Shown here: positions 1-11,000 of the stretch, in pieces
Layout of the letters: the number at the start of each line of letters is the position of its first letter
Position numbering within the stretch: position 1 is the stretch's first letter
NCBI RefSeq assembly: GCF_023091745.1
Contig: NC_068912.1
Location: forward strand, 56,758,567-56,822,566
Direction of reading: 5' to 3'
DNA length: 64,000 nucleotides
Origin: Budorcas taxicolor
Lineage: Eukaryota; Chordata; Mammalia; Artiodactyla; Bovidae
Made by a program: the position numbers and the translations under genes
The notes under the pieces: model-generated
What the model saw: only the letters and a program-made list of their open reading frames with translations
Told to the model about the DNA's origin: nothing
Database searches by the model: none

Positions 1-300
1 AGATCAAGATGCTGTGCAACCAGGTGTGGGGCAGCATGCTCCAGGTGCCCGCAGGCTCCAGGCTCCAGCTCACTGGCCAGCGCTACTTCTCCTGTCACGC
101 CCACACCATGGTCCAGGATTACTCTTATTTCTTCTTCCTCAGGATGGATGAGGAATATAACCTCTAGCCTCATGGAGTCAATTTCCAAGATGCTATCTTT
201 GTAGACATGCAAGAGAACAGAAAGATGTTTTCCAGCCTTCAAATTGTTTGCAAGGGCAGCAGCTGGAAACCTTCTCCAATGACTGGGAGGTCCAAGAAGA
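1..300 (+). pseudogene. CCDC3: CCDC3-like retrocopy fragment (5' part of a chimeric pseudogene)
   Basis: An open frame from base 3 encodes about 54 residues including VPAGSRLQLTG, YFSCHAHT and QDYSYFFFLRMDEEYNL, ends at TAG (165-167), then resumes in frame as PHGVNFQDAIFVD and MFSSL. After small indels near 235-250 it continues as QGQQLETFSNDWEVQEDTR up to about 301. From memory this matches the conserved region of CCDC3 (favine, a secreted coiled-coil protein), but I could not search it. No introns interrupt it and it carries a stop and indels, so it is a dead retrocopy. The left end is cut by the window. Its frame runs directly into the ANKRD26 sequence to the right, which is what makes it odd. 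It could instead be an unfamiliar 5' exon of an ANKRD26-like gene. Confidence 0.6.
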
Positions 301-1327
301 CACGAGGCCCAGGTACCACATCTAAGAGAAGGACCTCGGAAAAATCCTCAAAGCTGAAAGCATAGGCAATGTAGCCAAAGTACAGCTCGGATATAATGAC
401 ATGAATGATGGGGACAAGATGAACAGGACTGCCCTCCACCTGGCCTGTGCCAATGGTCATTCAGCGAGGGTAACTCTCCTCCTGGAGAGAAAATACCTAA
501 CTCACTCTGTGACAATGAAAAGAGGACAGTGCTGATGAAGGCTGTAGAATGCCAAGTGGAGGAGTTTGCAACTATTTTGCTGGAACATGGCGCCGACCCA
601 AATGTCACCAATGTCAGCAGCAGCACTGCTCTCCACTATGCTGCGTTTTGCCAGAATATGTCACTTGCAGCAGAGCTGCTTTCATACGACACCAACAACA
701 GAAGCCAGGAACAAGGATGACCTCACACCACTGTATAAGTGAAAGGAAACAGCAAATGGGGGAGTTTTTAGTAAAGAAAGAAGCAAATATACATGTGTTT
801 GATAAGAAGAAAAGAACAGCCCTCATGTTTGCTGTCAGTTATGAGTCAAATGCAGTCAGTCTTCTTCAGCACAGTGTTGGATGTCTTTGGATGGACTGCT
901 GAAGAATGTGCTGTTATCAGTGGTGTTATTATTCACCAACTGATTACTGACTATAAAGAAAAGAGATACCTTCTGAAAATAGCAACTCAGTGGATGAGAT
1001 TTCTGAGGAAGACTCTTTAAGCAGGTTTTCCAACAAACCAACCTGGTGTTGATTTATGGCCTACATCAGATGATAAAGTCTTAAGAGTTTAAAACCAAGG
1101 TTGAAGAAGAAAAGCAGCAGAACAAAAGTAGTGAAATGCAAGTATCTGACAACGTATGTGATGCTGCTGAAGACTGGATTCATTCAGCAGAGAAAGAGTA
1201 GAAAAAAATAGCAACCAGCTGTTTCCTGCTACAGAGAATGAAGATTCTGATAGCAGCGATCCTAGCATGCATATGAAGGAAGTAAAGAAAAAGGACAATG
1301 AAAAATGGACACCAAAATAATGTGTGA

Positions 1328-1542
1328 TTAGAGGGCATGTAGCTCAGAGGATAAAGCATCTGCCTACAATGCGGGAGACCCAGGTTCGATCCCTGGGTCA
1401 GGAAGATCTCCTGGAGAAGGAAATGGCAACCCACTCCAGTATCTTTGCCTGGGAAATGCTATGGACGGAGAAGCCTGGTAGGCTATAGTCCATGGGGTTG
1501 CAAAGAGTTGGACACGACTGAGCGACATCACTTCACACCAAT
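1328..1542 (+). mobile_element. Bov-tA SINE inside the ANKRD26 pseudogene
   Basis: A tRNA-Glu-like head (GTAGCTCAGAGGATAAAGC, then GGTTCGATCCCTGG) is followed by the BovA body ending GACACGACTGAGCGAC. It interrupts the ANKRD26 retrocopy and so is younger than it. No clean target duplication was seen. Confidence 0.9.
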
Positions 1543-2130
1543 GTTTGAAATGACCGATTCACTGACTGGTGGTCTGCTGCATGTGAATGATGACAGTATT
1601 TTAAGTAAAGTGGATCAGGATAATGCAAGCCTGCAAAGAAAATATCTAGTGAACAGAACAAGGTCGAAGAACAAACGAATTCTGTGGATGACCTTGATGA
1701 CTTAATTCAGTCATCTGAAACCGCTTCCAAGGATGGCGAGTTGAATTCTGTGTTGCTACGTGAACAATTTGGCATGGGGTGTAAAGATTCTGTTAGCTTG
1801 CTGAAAATTCGGGGTGCAATTCTTTCTATGAAAGATTAATAGAACTTTAAAAAAGCCACTGTGAACTACTTAGAGGAAAAATTAAAATGGAAAGTAAGGT
1901 TAGAGGGCTACAGAAACAGCTGTCAAGAAACAAAAGAAGTGAAATCACAGAGCAACAGAAAGTGGAGTGGGAACGACAGCTCCTCAGCTTGAGTTCACCT
2001 TAGAGCAAGAAGAGAAGAGAAGTCTGGTATGTCCTATGAAAAAATTAGGGAGCAGTTAAGAAGAAAAGAAGATTGGTAAGATATGGTAAAAAGTTGAAAT
2101 AAAACAACTTGAATTCACTCTCAGAGCACT

Positions 2131-2367
2131 AGAAATAAAACTAAGTGAAGTCGCTCAGTCGTGTCCGACTCTTTGCGACCCCATGGACTGAAGCCTACCA
2201 GGCTCCTCCCTCCATGGGATTCTCCAGGCAAGAGTACTGGAATGGGTTGCCATTTCCTTCTCCAGGGGATCTTCCCAACCCAGGGATCAAATCTGGGTCT
2301 CCCGCATTCCAGGCAGACGCTTTAACCTCTGAGCCACAAGGGAAGCTTAATCAGAAATAAAACTAAG
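2131..2367 (-). mobile_element. Bov-tA SINE with 15-bp target duplication
   Basis: The element occupies 2146-2352 in reverse orientation: the BovA body is on the left and the tRNA-derived head (CTCTGAGCCACAAGGGAAGC) on the right. It is bounded by a perfect 15-bp direct repeat, AGAAATAAAACTAAG, at 2131-2145 and 2353-2367. It splits the coiled-coil part of the ANKRD26 pseudogene. Confidence 0.95.
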
Positions 2368-3028
2368 GCTGTGAGAAATAATCTGAATCAGGCTGTAAAG
2401 CTGCGAAATGATATCAGAAGCAGCCTTCTCGAGAATGGAATGCAAGGATCTTACAGGATGGAATCCTGATCTTGCCAAACAAAAGGAGATAGAAATGGCT
2501 AATAAGGAAATGAACTCGAGTCTATGTCAGAGGATTCACTGGAGGTGACTCACGTTATTGTGCTAACTTAGAAGATGAGCCACAGGATTTAAAGACATTA
2601 TGTCAACTCACAAGTCAGATGCAAAAAGCACAGGATCAACATACAGAGGCCCTGAGATGTGCTGAGAAAACACAGGATCACATCCAAAAGCTTGAAATTG
2701 AAAATGCAAGTTTAAAACCACGGGTCAAAAAGCAAGCAAGCAAAATTGAACAGCTTCAGAAAAACCTGTTAAGTACAAGTTCGACTGATGATCTTACAGC
2801 AGAGCTAGAAACTGCATCTTCAAAATGTCTGCACCTGATGCAAAGAGTCAAGTTCTTCAACAGGAGTTATTATCCATGAAAGTAATGCAAAAGAAATGTG
2901 AAAAACTAGAAAAGAATAAAAAGAAGCTGGAACCAAGAAGTAGTGAACCTCAAAAGTCATATAGAAATGAATATGATAGAACACAGTCAAGCAGAGCAGT
3001 ATAAACAGCAGACTGAAGAAAGAGCAAG

Positions 3029-3269
3029 ATAGGCCAGTACTCTTGCCTGGAAAATCCATGGACGAAGGAGCCTGGTGGGCTGCAGTCCATGGGGTCGCTA
3101 AGAGTCAGGCACAACTGAGCGACTTCACTTTCACTTTCATGCATTGGAAAAGGAAATGGCAACCCACTCCGCTGTTCTCGCCTAGAGAATCCCAGGGACA
3201 GGGGAGCCTGGTGGGCTGCTGTCTATGGGGTCGCACAGAGTCAGACACGACTGAAGTGACTTAGCAGCA
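3029..3269 (+). mobile_element. Bov-A2 SINE inside the ANKRD26 pseudogene
   Basis: Two BovA monomers in tandem (GTACTCTTGCCTGGAAAATC, then CTGTTCTCGCCTAGAGAATC) end in GACTTAGCAGCA, the typical Bov-A2 end. It lies between the codons for EERAR and NLKEVNLFL of the ANKRD26 copy, with a few codons lost at the junction. Confidence 0.9.
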
Positions 3270-3357
3270 ATCTAAAAGAAGTCAACCTATTTTTGTAGAT
3301 ACAAGCAGCATCTCAAGAAAACTTAGAGCAATCATGAAATTAGAATAATGCTTGAAT

Positions 3358-3729
3358 AAGAAGTCAGATCCTAAAGGAAATACTAAAGGAATTCAACAAT
3401 CCTAAAGGAATCCTAAAGGAATTAGTCAATCCTAAAGGAAATCAGTCCTGAATATTAACTGGAAGGACTGATGCTGAAGTTCCAATACTCTGACCGCCTG
3501 ATGTGAAGAACTGATTCATTGGAAAAGACCCTGATGGTGGAAAAGATTGAAGGCGGGAGGAGAAGGGGACAACAGAGGATGAGATGGTTGGATAACATCA
3601 CTGACTCGATGGTCATGAGTTTGAGCAGTCTCCGGGAGTTGGTGATGGACAGGGAGGCCTGGCGTGCTGCAGTCCATGGGGTCGCAAAGAGTTGGACACG
3701 ACTGAGTGACTGAACCGAAGAAGTCAGAT
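3358..3729 (+). mobile_element. 5'-truncated BovB 3' end with 12-bp target duplication
   Basis: BovB 3' sequence at 3370-3717 (GGAAGGACTGATGCTGAAG... GACACGACTGAGTGACTGAA). It is flanked by the perfect direct repeat AAGAAGTCAGAT at 3358-3369 and 3718-3729. The 5' junction is unusual: the motif CCTAAAGGA is repeated several times at 3370-3440 before normal BovB sequence resumes. It disrupts the ANKRD26 pseudogene just before the MELRIKDLESELSKM block. Confidence 0.93.
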
Positions 3730-4173
3730 GGAACTCAGAATTAAAGACTTGGAATCTGAACTCTCCAAGATGGAAACCTTTTAAGAAGTTTCTAATTAAA
3801 AGCAGAATTGGGAAAACATAAGCAACTCTACCTGGGAGAACTAAAGGTTAGAAAGTCATTGGCAATTAAACTAGACAGAACTAATGAAAGGCAGGCAGAG
3901 ATCAGAATATAACTGAAGAACCAGAAGAAGCTGCTGCTGAATTTGAACCTGGATCCCATAGAGTGTCTCCTCTAGGACCCACAGATGAGACAATCTGTAT
4001 CAGGACCTACTTTTGAAAACATCACAAGAATATGTACAGATTTTGAGGAAAAAATATATGATCTAAAAGATAAACAGTCAAAATTTCCCTACCGGACTGT
4101 TTATATTACATATTAGTTTTTTCCCATTAAACATGATGAAAAAAATCTTTCTTAAAGGAAAATATTTTTGTGG

Positions 4174-4186
4174 AAAAAAAAAAAAA
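4174..4186 (+). other. Poly(A) tail of the ANKRD26 retrocopy
   Basis: A run of 13 A residues lies 108 bases after the pseudogene stop codon and 43 bases after an ATTAAA signal at 4126-4131. It marks the 3' end of the retroposed transcript. Confidence 0.8.
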
Positions 4187-4858
4187 GAACTTTAGGCAAT
4201 GTCAACATTCTCTGAAGTGTTTCCCCAATCTTAGATACTGGGGAGACAGGAATAAGAAATACTGCTTTCTTTTTACAGTATTAATAATGATTTAAATTAG
4301 TTTTTAACACCAATAATCATCTTTTAAAAGAAAATTAAAATGACCCACATAAATATGGGCAATTCCAACTACAGCAAAAACATTTTTAGCAACCATGATC
4401 AAACATTTGAAACCAAAGCACACACTGCCAAACAGTTAATAACACTAGCCAGTAGAGGAGTACAGCCCAAACCTCCAGGCAAAGAAGCAGATGGGTTCAT
4501 CTTCATTGATGGTTAGTTGAAAAAGATGCTTTATCAAAAACAGAGTATCAGAACTTTTCTGTAGCTGCATCTAGCCTTCAATTAGACCTGCTAGGTATTT
4601 GTTTTAGGTGATGTGTAGGTTTTGTCCAGGCAGGAGGTTATAACTCCCACCAAAATTTAACCAGAAAAAAATAGGCTGAAACTTAAACTTCCTGGACCAC
4701 TGACGTATCAGCCAGAATCTACTTCCTTGACGTCACTGTCTGTATCCTAACACAAAGTGTCTTATATACCCATCAACAATCCAAGTTGTGGAGCTGAGAA
4801 CTAAGGTAAAGACAAGGTTGGAGTTGTAGTTCAAGAATCTAACTGTCACGCCTTATAC
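4187..4858 (-). other. HS2ST1: Probable HS2ST1 3' UTR, proximal part
   Basis: This 672-base interval lies between the HS2ST1 stop codon and the poly(A) end of the retrocopy. It holds no recognisable repeat or coding sequence. I saw no clear AATAAA on the minus strand here, so transcription may continue into the retrocopy. Assigning it as 3' UTR is an inference from position. Confidence 0.6.
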
Positions 4859-5085
4859 TCAGTTCGATTTAGGGTAAATCTTTTCATAGAAAAAGTTCTG
4901 TGCAAGGATGTAGAGGTCTCCATCTTTTTCTCGGACAGCATGGGCTCTGATGAACTGGAACTGCTCTAGTGCAAACTCATAGAACTCATTCTCCATTTTC
5001 CAAATGTCAGACTGCTGTAGTTTTGCAATGGTTTGTTTAGTAGGGAGTTTCTTCTCTGTGGTTTTCCTAAGATGAGATTTCTTTC
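4859..5085 (-). CDS. HS2ST1: HS2ST1 exon 7, C-terminus and stop
   Basis: 227 bases completing Gly282 and encoding [16 protein letters not shown] through [17 protein letters not shown], with TGA at 4861-4859. The basic KKSHLRK start and the C-terminal tail match the family end exactly, with no extension. The acceptor is AAGTAG after a pyrimidine-rich stretch. Confidence 0.98.
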
Positions 5086-8000
5086 CTACTTACAAAGGCA
5101 AAAGAGAAAAGATAAATAAATTCTGAGAACACACATAAAAATTAATGCCTGTTTATTTTAAGAGATGACATATGGAAGGCAGGTAACATAACTGTTTCCT
5201 CTTAAAATCATTCAGGCAAAAACAGTGTCCTAATCAGTGATTTGTTCCTTCATAAGACAAATCTTTATCCTCGTTAGAGATTTAATGAGATGTCAAATAA
5301 TAAAAGTAAGAACTGCCACTTGGTAAAGTATAGATGGTCACTGTACATTTTATACTCTCAAATGCTTGGTGTTCTGACTAGTTTGTTTTTAAAGATATAA
5401 AATATCTATTTTCAAACTTTGGACTGATTTCTCATAACCTCTATTCTGTATACCTACGTATTAAAAGCTAGGGCATATGCATACTCTAGAAAAAAAAGAG
5501 TCCCTCTGTATATCACCAAAGAATATGGGAAAAAAATAAGGATTAGACTGGACCAGCACAGTCACCTTCAGATTTTTAATACCGTCAAGGCTACTGAAAC
5601 ATACTTTTAGGAGCATTGTAACAGACAAGAGCACAGGTTCATTACCAACATGATTCAGTCTTCCGATCCTGCCCCTACCTAAATGGCACCAGACACGTCT
5701 AAAGGGTGGAATGCACGGCCATCATTACTGAGTATCACTCAATTTCTAAGGCTGGCACTATAGTCTGTATCTTTCCACTATACCCACAATGCCTTTTAAT
5801 TATCATCTCATGCACATTTATTCATTCAAAAGATATTTAGTGAACACCATCTGTGTGCCATGTATTGTTCTGTATTGAAAATGGTGAGGAGAAATGGACA
5901 ATGTACCTGCCTTTCTGGAGTTTTACTCAATAGATTTCAAATAATACATATTTTGCAAGTGGCAAAGTTAAAGTCAGCTTAAAAAAAACAAAAACAAAAC
6001 CCATCCTTTATATACCTGTACGATAGAGTTCTGCAGCACCCCTGAAGAACCGGGGTAGAGCTGCCTCCAGTAACATGATAAAATCTTCAAGCTCTTCAGT
6101 TACTCCCACCAGAAAGTATTCATTAATCAGGTTATACTTGGCTTGATCCATAGCCCACCTGCTTCCCACATTCCTAAAACCAAAGAAAAAGAATAAAAAA
6201 CCTGGTTGTAAAATATGCTAAGTATTTTTGATGACTTTGACACTGTATATTATGGAAAAAACAGATAAACATGTGTTCATTCAAAGCCTTAATGCCCTTT
6301 TATTAATGTCCTTCAGGAGGTACACCTGTTCTTAATTTCCTTTGCCTGTCTCCAATTTCTGCTGAACCATGCAGGGCTAATTCAAATTTTACTAGGCGAC
6401 ACAATATGAACAGTTAAAAAATATGTATATTTATGTGTCCTCCTATCTGATTTAGGTATGAGTGCATCTAATCTTTGTTTACAGTTGACACTTGAACAAC
6501 ATGGGTTTGACCTGCACAGGTTCACTTATATGCAAATATCTTTCAATAGTAGATATTATAATACCATATGAACCATGGTTGGTTGAATTTGCAGATCCAA
6601 GGAATCATGAATACAAAAGGCCAACTGTAAGTTATACTGGAATTAACACCTGCCTTGCTCAAGGGTCAACTGTACTCTAAACTTCACTCATTTTAAGAGC
6701 TCTCTAGGAAGGTCTAAGCAATTTTGTGTAGTGGTTATCTTCATTTAATTTATGAATTTATGTTTTTTTAAGAAATGGCTCTGCTACAGATCTTTTAATT
6801 TTCACATTGTCAGCTACTGACTGTTAATAGCAATTTGGCCCTAAATAAACTATGCCTTTGGATTCTTTTCAGCATTGACATTTCCTAATCCTGATTCCAA
6901 GCTCTGCCTTTAAGTAGTACTATATTGAGCAAGTGTCTTTCACCCTTCTAAACTTGTTTTCTCAGCCATTAAAAAGCTGGGGTGGGAACTTCTCTGGTGA
7001 TCCAGTGGATAAGACTCCACATTTCCACTGCAGGGGGCACAGATTTGATCCCTGGTTGGGCAACTAAGATTCCCCAAGCCACAGGATACAGCCAGGAAAA
7101 AAAAAACAAAAAAAAAATACAACTCTTGTGAATTCCCTTGAGGTCCAGCTAGGACTCTGTTCTTTCTCTGCACAGGGCAAAGGTTTAATCCCTGGTTGTG
7201 GAACTAAGATTCCACACTGCATGGCTAAGGGACTGTGGCTGGTTGGAGAAGTAAACAAGCTGATTTCTAAGGTCCCTAAAGAAGTTCAATTAAAATCTCA
7301 GTAACACTCAACAGAAAAATATATTATTGTTCGAAGGTGGGGGTGGCAAGCTTTTCCTATGAAGAGCCAGACAGTAAAGCCCAAGATGGCTGCACAGGTC
7401 ATATGGTCTTGGTCACAATTACCTAATTCTGCTTCTGCAGTGCGAAAACAGCCACAGACAATAAACAGATATGGTTGTCTTTCAAAAAAACTATTTATAA
7501 AAACAGGTTATGGGCCAAATTTGGTGTCCAGGTTGTAATTTACTGATTCCTGTTGTAAGGAAATGATTAAAAATTGAGAAGACATTCTTTCGAAGCATCC
7601 AAGTCTTCTTATATTATTATAGTTGACCTTTGAACAAGAGGGTTTATGGGTGCCAATCAGACCCAATCCCCCACTCCCCAGTTGAAAGTCTGTGTATAAC
7701 TTACAGTCAGCTCTCCATATCCCCAGCTTTATATGTAAGGATTCGTAGTGCATGACTACAGATCATGCACTACTGTAACACATATTAAAAAAAAAAAAAA
7801 AATCTGTGCTTAAGTGGGCCCTCAAAGTTCAAACTTGTGTTGTTCAAAGGGTCAACTCTATTATGTGTTGATACTGAGTAGACCTTAAGGTTCACAGTGA
7901 CCGAACGCTACATTTCAAACGATGATGGAAAGAACAGAAGGCATTCCTTGCGTCTCTCATGGTTTTAAGGAAGACACTAACTGCATGTGTTTCTTGTTTT

Positions 8001-11000
8001 TCTACTTTTCCTATTAAAATGATGGACTAGAACAAATAAATACATACCATTATTTTTATAAACTGAAAACTCAGCACATCCTGAAGAAATCAACTCTATT
8101 AAAGATAAAACATTTTTATTTTACCTTGGCTTCTCTCAAAGTCAAATCAGTTTAACAGTAAAACCAGGTAAATAATTTACCCACTAAGCCTCTTCTTGAT
8201 CTAAAATGGGTGGCTAAAACAACAAGCTTAGGAGAAAACGAGGTTTATGAAAGGACTCCTGACTTCTAATTAAGAACACTGCTAGAATATAGCAATATAC
8301 ATAATACCAAAAATCTTTAAAAACCAGCATCTGAGAAATCATGGCAAGCATCTTATACATGAAGAATCTTTTTAAGGTAACTAAAAAACTAGGTTATTAC
8401 TTAATTACATGTTATTTTTGGTCTGGTCTTTCATGAACTTCCTTACACTGAGCCCTTGATTAATGCACGCACCTTTGTGAAATACAGATTATGGAGAAAA
8501 ATAAGTAGATTATTGATTAACGCTAACTTTATCTCCCTACCAGCATTCCGAGCTGTGGCCACAGAAGAAGGGGATTTGAAGCCAGAGCTTCTCTGGAGCA
8601 CAGTCTGAGCCTCCCTCAGCTACACATTCATCAAAGGTCTGGAAAAAATACAGAGCAGAACATGTGAGCCATAAACCCGAGCTTCACCTATCAATTATCT
8701 TAATGTGGTAAGTTATTAAATCAATGGCAGCAGAGCTGGATGAGATAGTGACTTAAAGTGATAGGTTACAAAACATACTTGAGACACTGAGCAAGTTAAA
8801 TATGGCTTTTCTCATATTTTTGTTTCACACCAATGTTTCTAAGAATTCTTTTACCATAAGAATGGAACATCCTCAGATAATAACTTGTCCTTGAAATTAA
8901 GTACTGGTTTATGTTGAATCTGTGTATTTATATTTTCTATCCCCTTACCAAAGTAAATTAAATAAGCCTCAAGATACTCTTCAGGAAATAATTATTTGAA
9001 AATAATATAAAGTAGAACTACACTTAAGTCTTTCCCTCTTTCCTCATTAAAACGAACAAAAACATCATTGTACAAGCAAAAGTGACCCCAGATACTTATG
9101 ACTGATATGGCCCCCTCCCAAATGCATCTGACTAAATTAATTAAAGGGCTTCCCAAAACGCAAAAGATGTGGGTTTGATCTCTGGGTCAGGAAGATCCCT
9201 TGGGGTAAGAAATGGCAACCCACTCCAGTATTCTTGCCTGGACAAGAGGAGCTTGGTGGGCTACAGTCCAGGTGGTTGCAAAGAGCTGGACATGACTGAG
9301 CACACATACAAACTAATGAAAAGGGAAAGAGACTCACGGGTTATGGGTCTAAAATTAAATCAGCTTCACTTTCTTGAGAACTTACTACTATCTGTCACAG
9401 GCATTTTCACAGTAGGCTTTATCTATCTGAAATGATGTTACGATGCCAAACTTAGGAGCTCAGGCTGTTGCAGTAGTTGTCTATAAATACCACCTGTTAC
9501 TTCTGAGAGGAGAGTATGAAAGAGTAGAAAGAGAATGCATCCAGAGTCCAGACTTCTGAGTTTCCAGAACCAGCTTTGACCTTATCTTGAGTAAGTCATT
9601 ACGGCCTCTAAACCTCACTTTCTAATACATTTCATATAAAGTTAGATAAATTCAAAGGTCCCTTTCAACCAAAACTCTATTCAGAATAGGACGCCAAATC
9701 CTTAGATCTGACTATGAATAGAGAAATAGTGGGATAATTATCTTTATTCTGGCAACATTTAAGAGGCAACAGCAAACTACAGTCTGCAATTGACTTGCCC
9801 ATTTCTTTTACAGATGGCCTTTACCATGATATAGGAAAAAGTTTTATGACTTGGGCTTGAATTTTGAACCAGAAAACTTAAGTTTTGTGTTCATCTCCTC
9901 ATCTAAAAACCAAGGACATAGTCTTATTTTGAAGAAGAAATAAAATGATGGATGTAAAACAATCTACCACAAAGACCGGCTGGCTCATTATAACCATTCA
10001 ATAAATGGGATGTATCCATGTCTGTCTGTCTCTCTCCCCACCTGTCCTCCCTAACAGTCAAATACAATGCTTTATTGGTTCTTATTCTCCTTGACCTCCA
10101 TAGCATTTGTCTATTTCTTTGAACACTGCCCTTTTGGGTTTTTTGTTGCTTCTCTGTACCTTTCTGAAAGTACTATCATTATCTTCTTTTAAGGCATGTT
10201 TTGGTCCTTTACCAAATTCAGAAATTCAGATGTCTTTTCTTACCCACACCCTTCCTTAGCTTATTCACACTTCCTTGGACTACTTTATGATTTCCAGGCA
10301 GAAGCTTTCCAAATCTGTACCCCTAGATGAATCACTTCTTACATACTTTCTGATACCTAGTGTGCCTTTTCATTGAGTTTCCAGTATTACCTCATATTTT
10401 GTATTTCTGGCAATACAACAACATTGCCCCTTGTAATTCAGACTCAAGATCTCAGAACATTTCTTAATTTTTCCTCTACTTCACTTAACTTTCTTGAGGT
10501 AATGTCTTTCCATCTTTTTTTTCCCCCAATCATACTTTCATCAGGATCTCACAATGCCATTTCTCCATCCTTACAATCACTTTCTAATCAGGTTCTGTTT
10601 CCTCTCTTCCTTCAATCTGCTCTTAGACCACCAGATAGTCTAAGTAGTCACTTTTACATCTTCTACTCAGAAAACGTCAACAGCTTCTAATATATTCAAA
10701 GAAAGAAGACACAAACTCCTTATCCTGGCTTTAAAGAGTGCTTCATACTCTGACTTCAATGTGCTAGTCTTATCTCTATGTATAACTTCTTTACCAGATT
10801 AACCTGTTCTACAATTTCTCAAGCAAGTCATATGTTCCTGCAGATCTATATATGTTTGCTAAATACATTTTCTTCCTCTCAAAGTGCTTTCCTCTACTAA
10901 TCTAATATACAACACGCTATCTTTCCAATAACTACTCTGGCCTCAGGTCACTCATTCTTTTAAACTCATGTAAATTAATTATATACTGCCTTGTAATAGG

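Larger units (their letters stand above)
301..4186 (+). pseudogene. ANKRD26: ANKRD26 processed pseudogene
   Basis: An intronless, broken copy of ANKRD26, a centriole/membrane-associated protein with N-terminal ankyrin repeats and long coiled coils. Recognisable blocks in order: EKDLGKI (about 318-345), ankyrin segments RTALHLACANGH (about 424-460), LMKAVE/ILLEHGADPN (about 532-605), TALHYAAF/AAELLSYD (about 627-690) and RTALMFAV (about 817-840). Then EDSLSR-like sequence (about 1000-1025), DDLDDL-like sequence (about 1690-1710), YEKIREQLRRKE-like sequence (about 2035-2075), the coiled coil from MQKAQDQHTEALRCAEK (2619 on), SHIEMNMIEHSQAEQYK (about 2955-3010), MELRIKDLESELSKM (3729-3773) and the C-terminus TSQEYVQIL/KKYMI with TAA at 4064-4066. 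An ATTAAA at 4126 precedes a poly(A) run at 4174-4186, the mark of L1-driven retroposition. Many stops and frameshifts, large coiled-coil deletions and four retroelement insertions show it is not functional. Confidence 0.9.
6174..8540 (-). other. HS2ST1: HS2ST1 intron 5
   Basis: 2367 bases. It holds two related DNA transposons (6480-6674 and 7618-7860) and a tandem pair of CHR-type SINEs (6978-7260). The rest, 7861-8540, is AT-rich with nothing recognised. Confidence 0.9.

Noticed and set aside
4187..4858. Specific HS2ST1 polyadenylation site
   Set aside because: No convincing AATAAA or ATTAAA on the minus strand was found in this interval.
10373..10690. 105-codon open frame as a small gene
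   Set aside because: Low-complexity serine/leucine/phenylalanine-rich translation of a pyrimidine-rich old repeat, no domain, no splice or promoter context.
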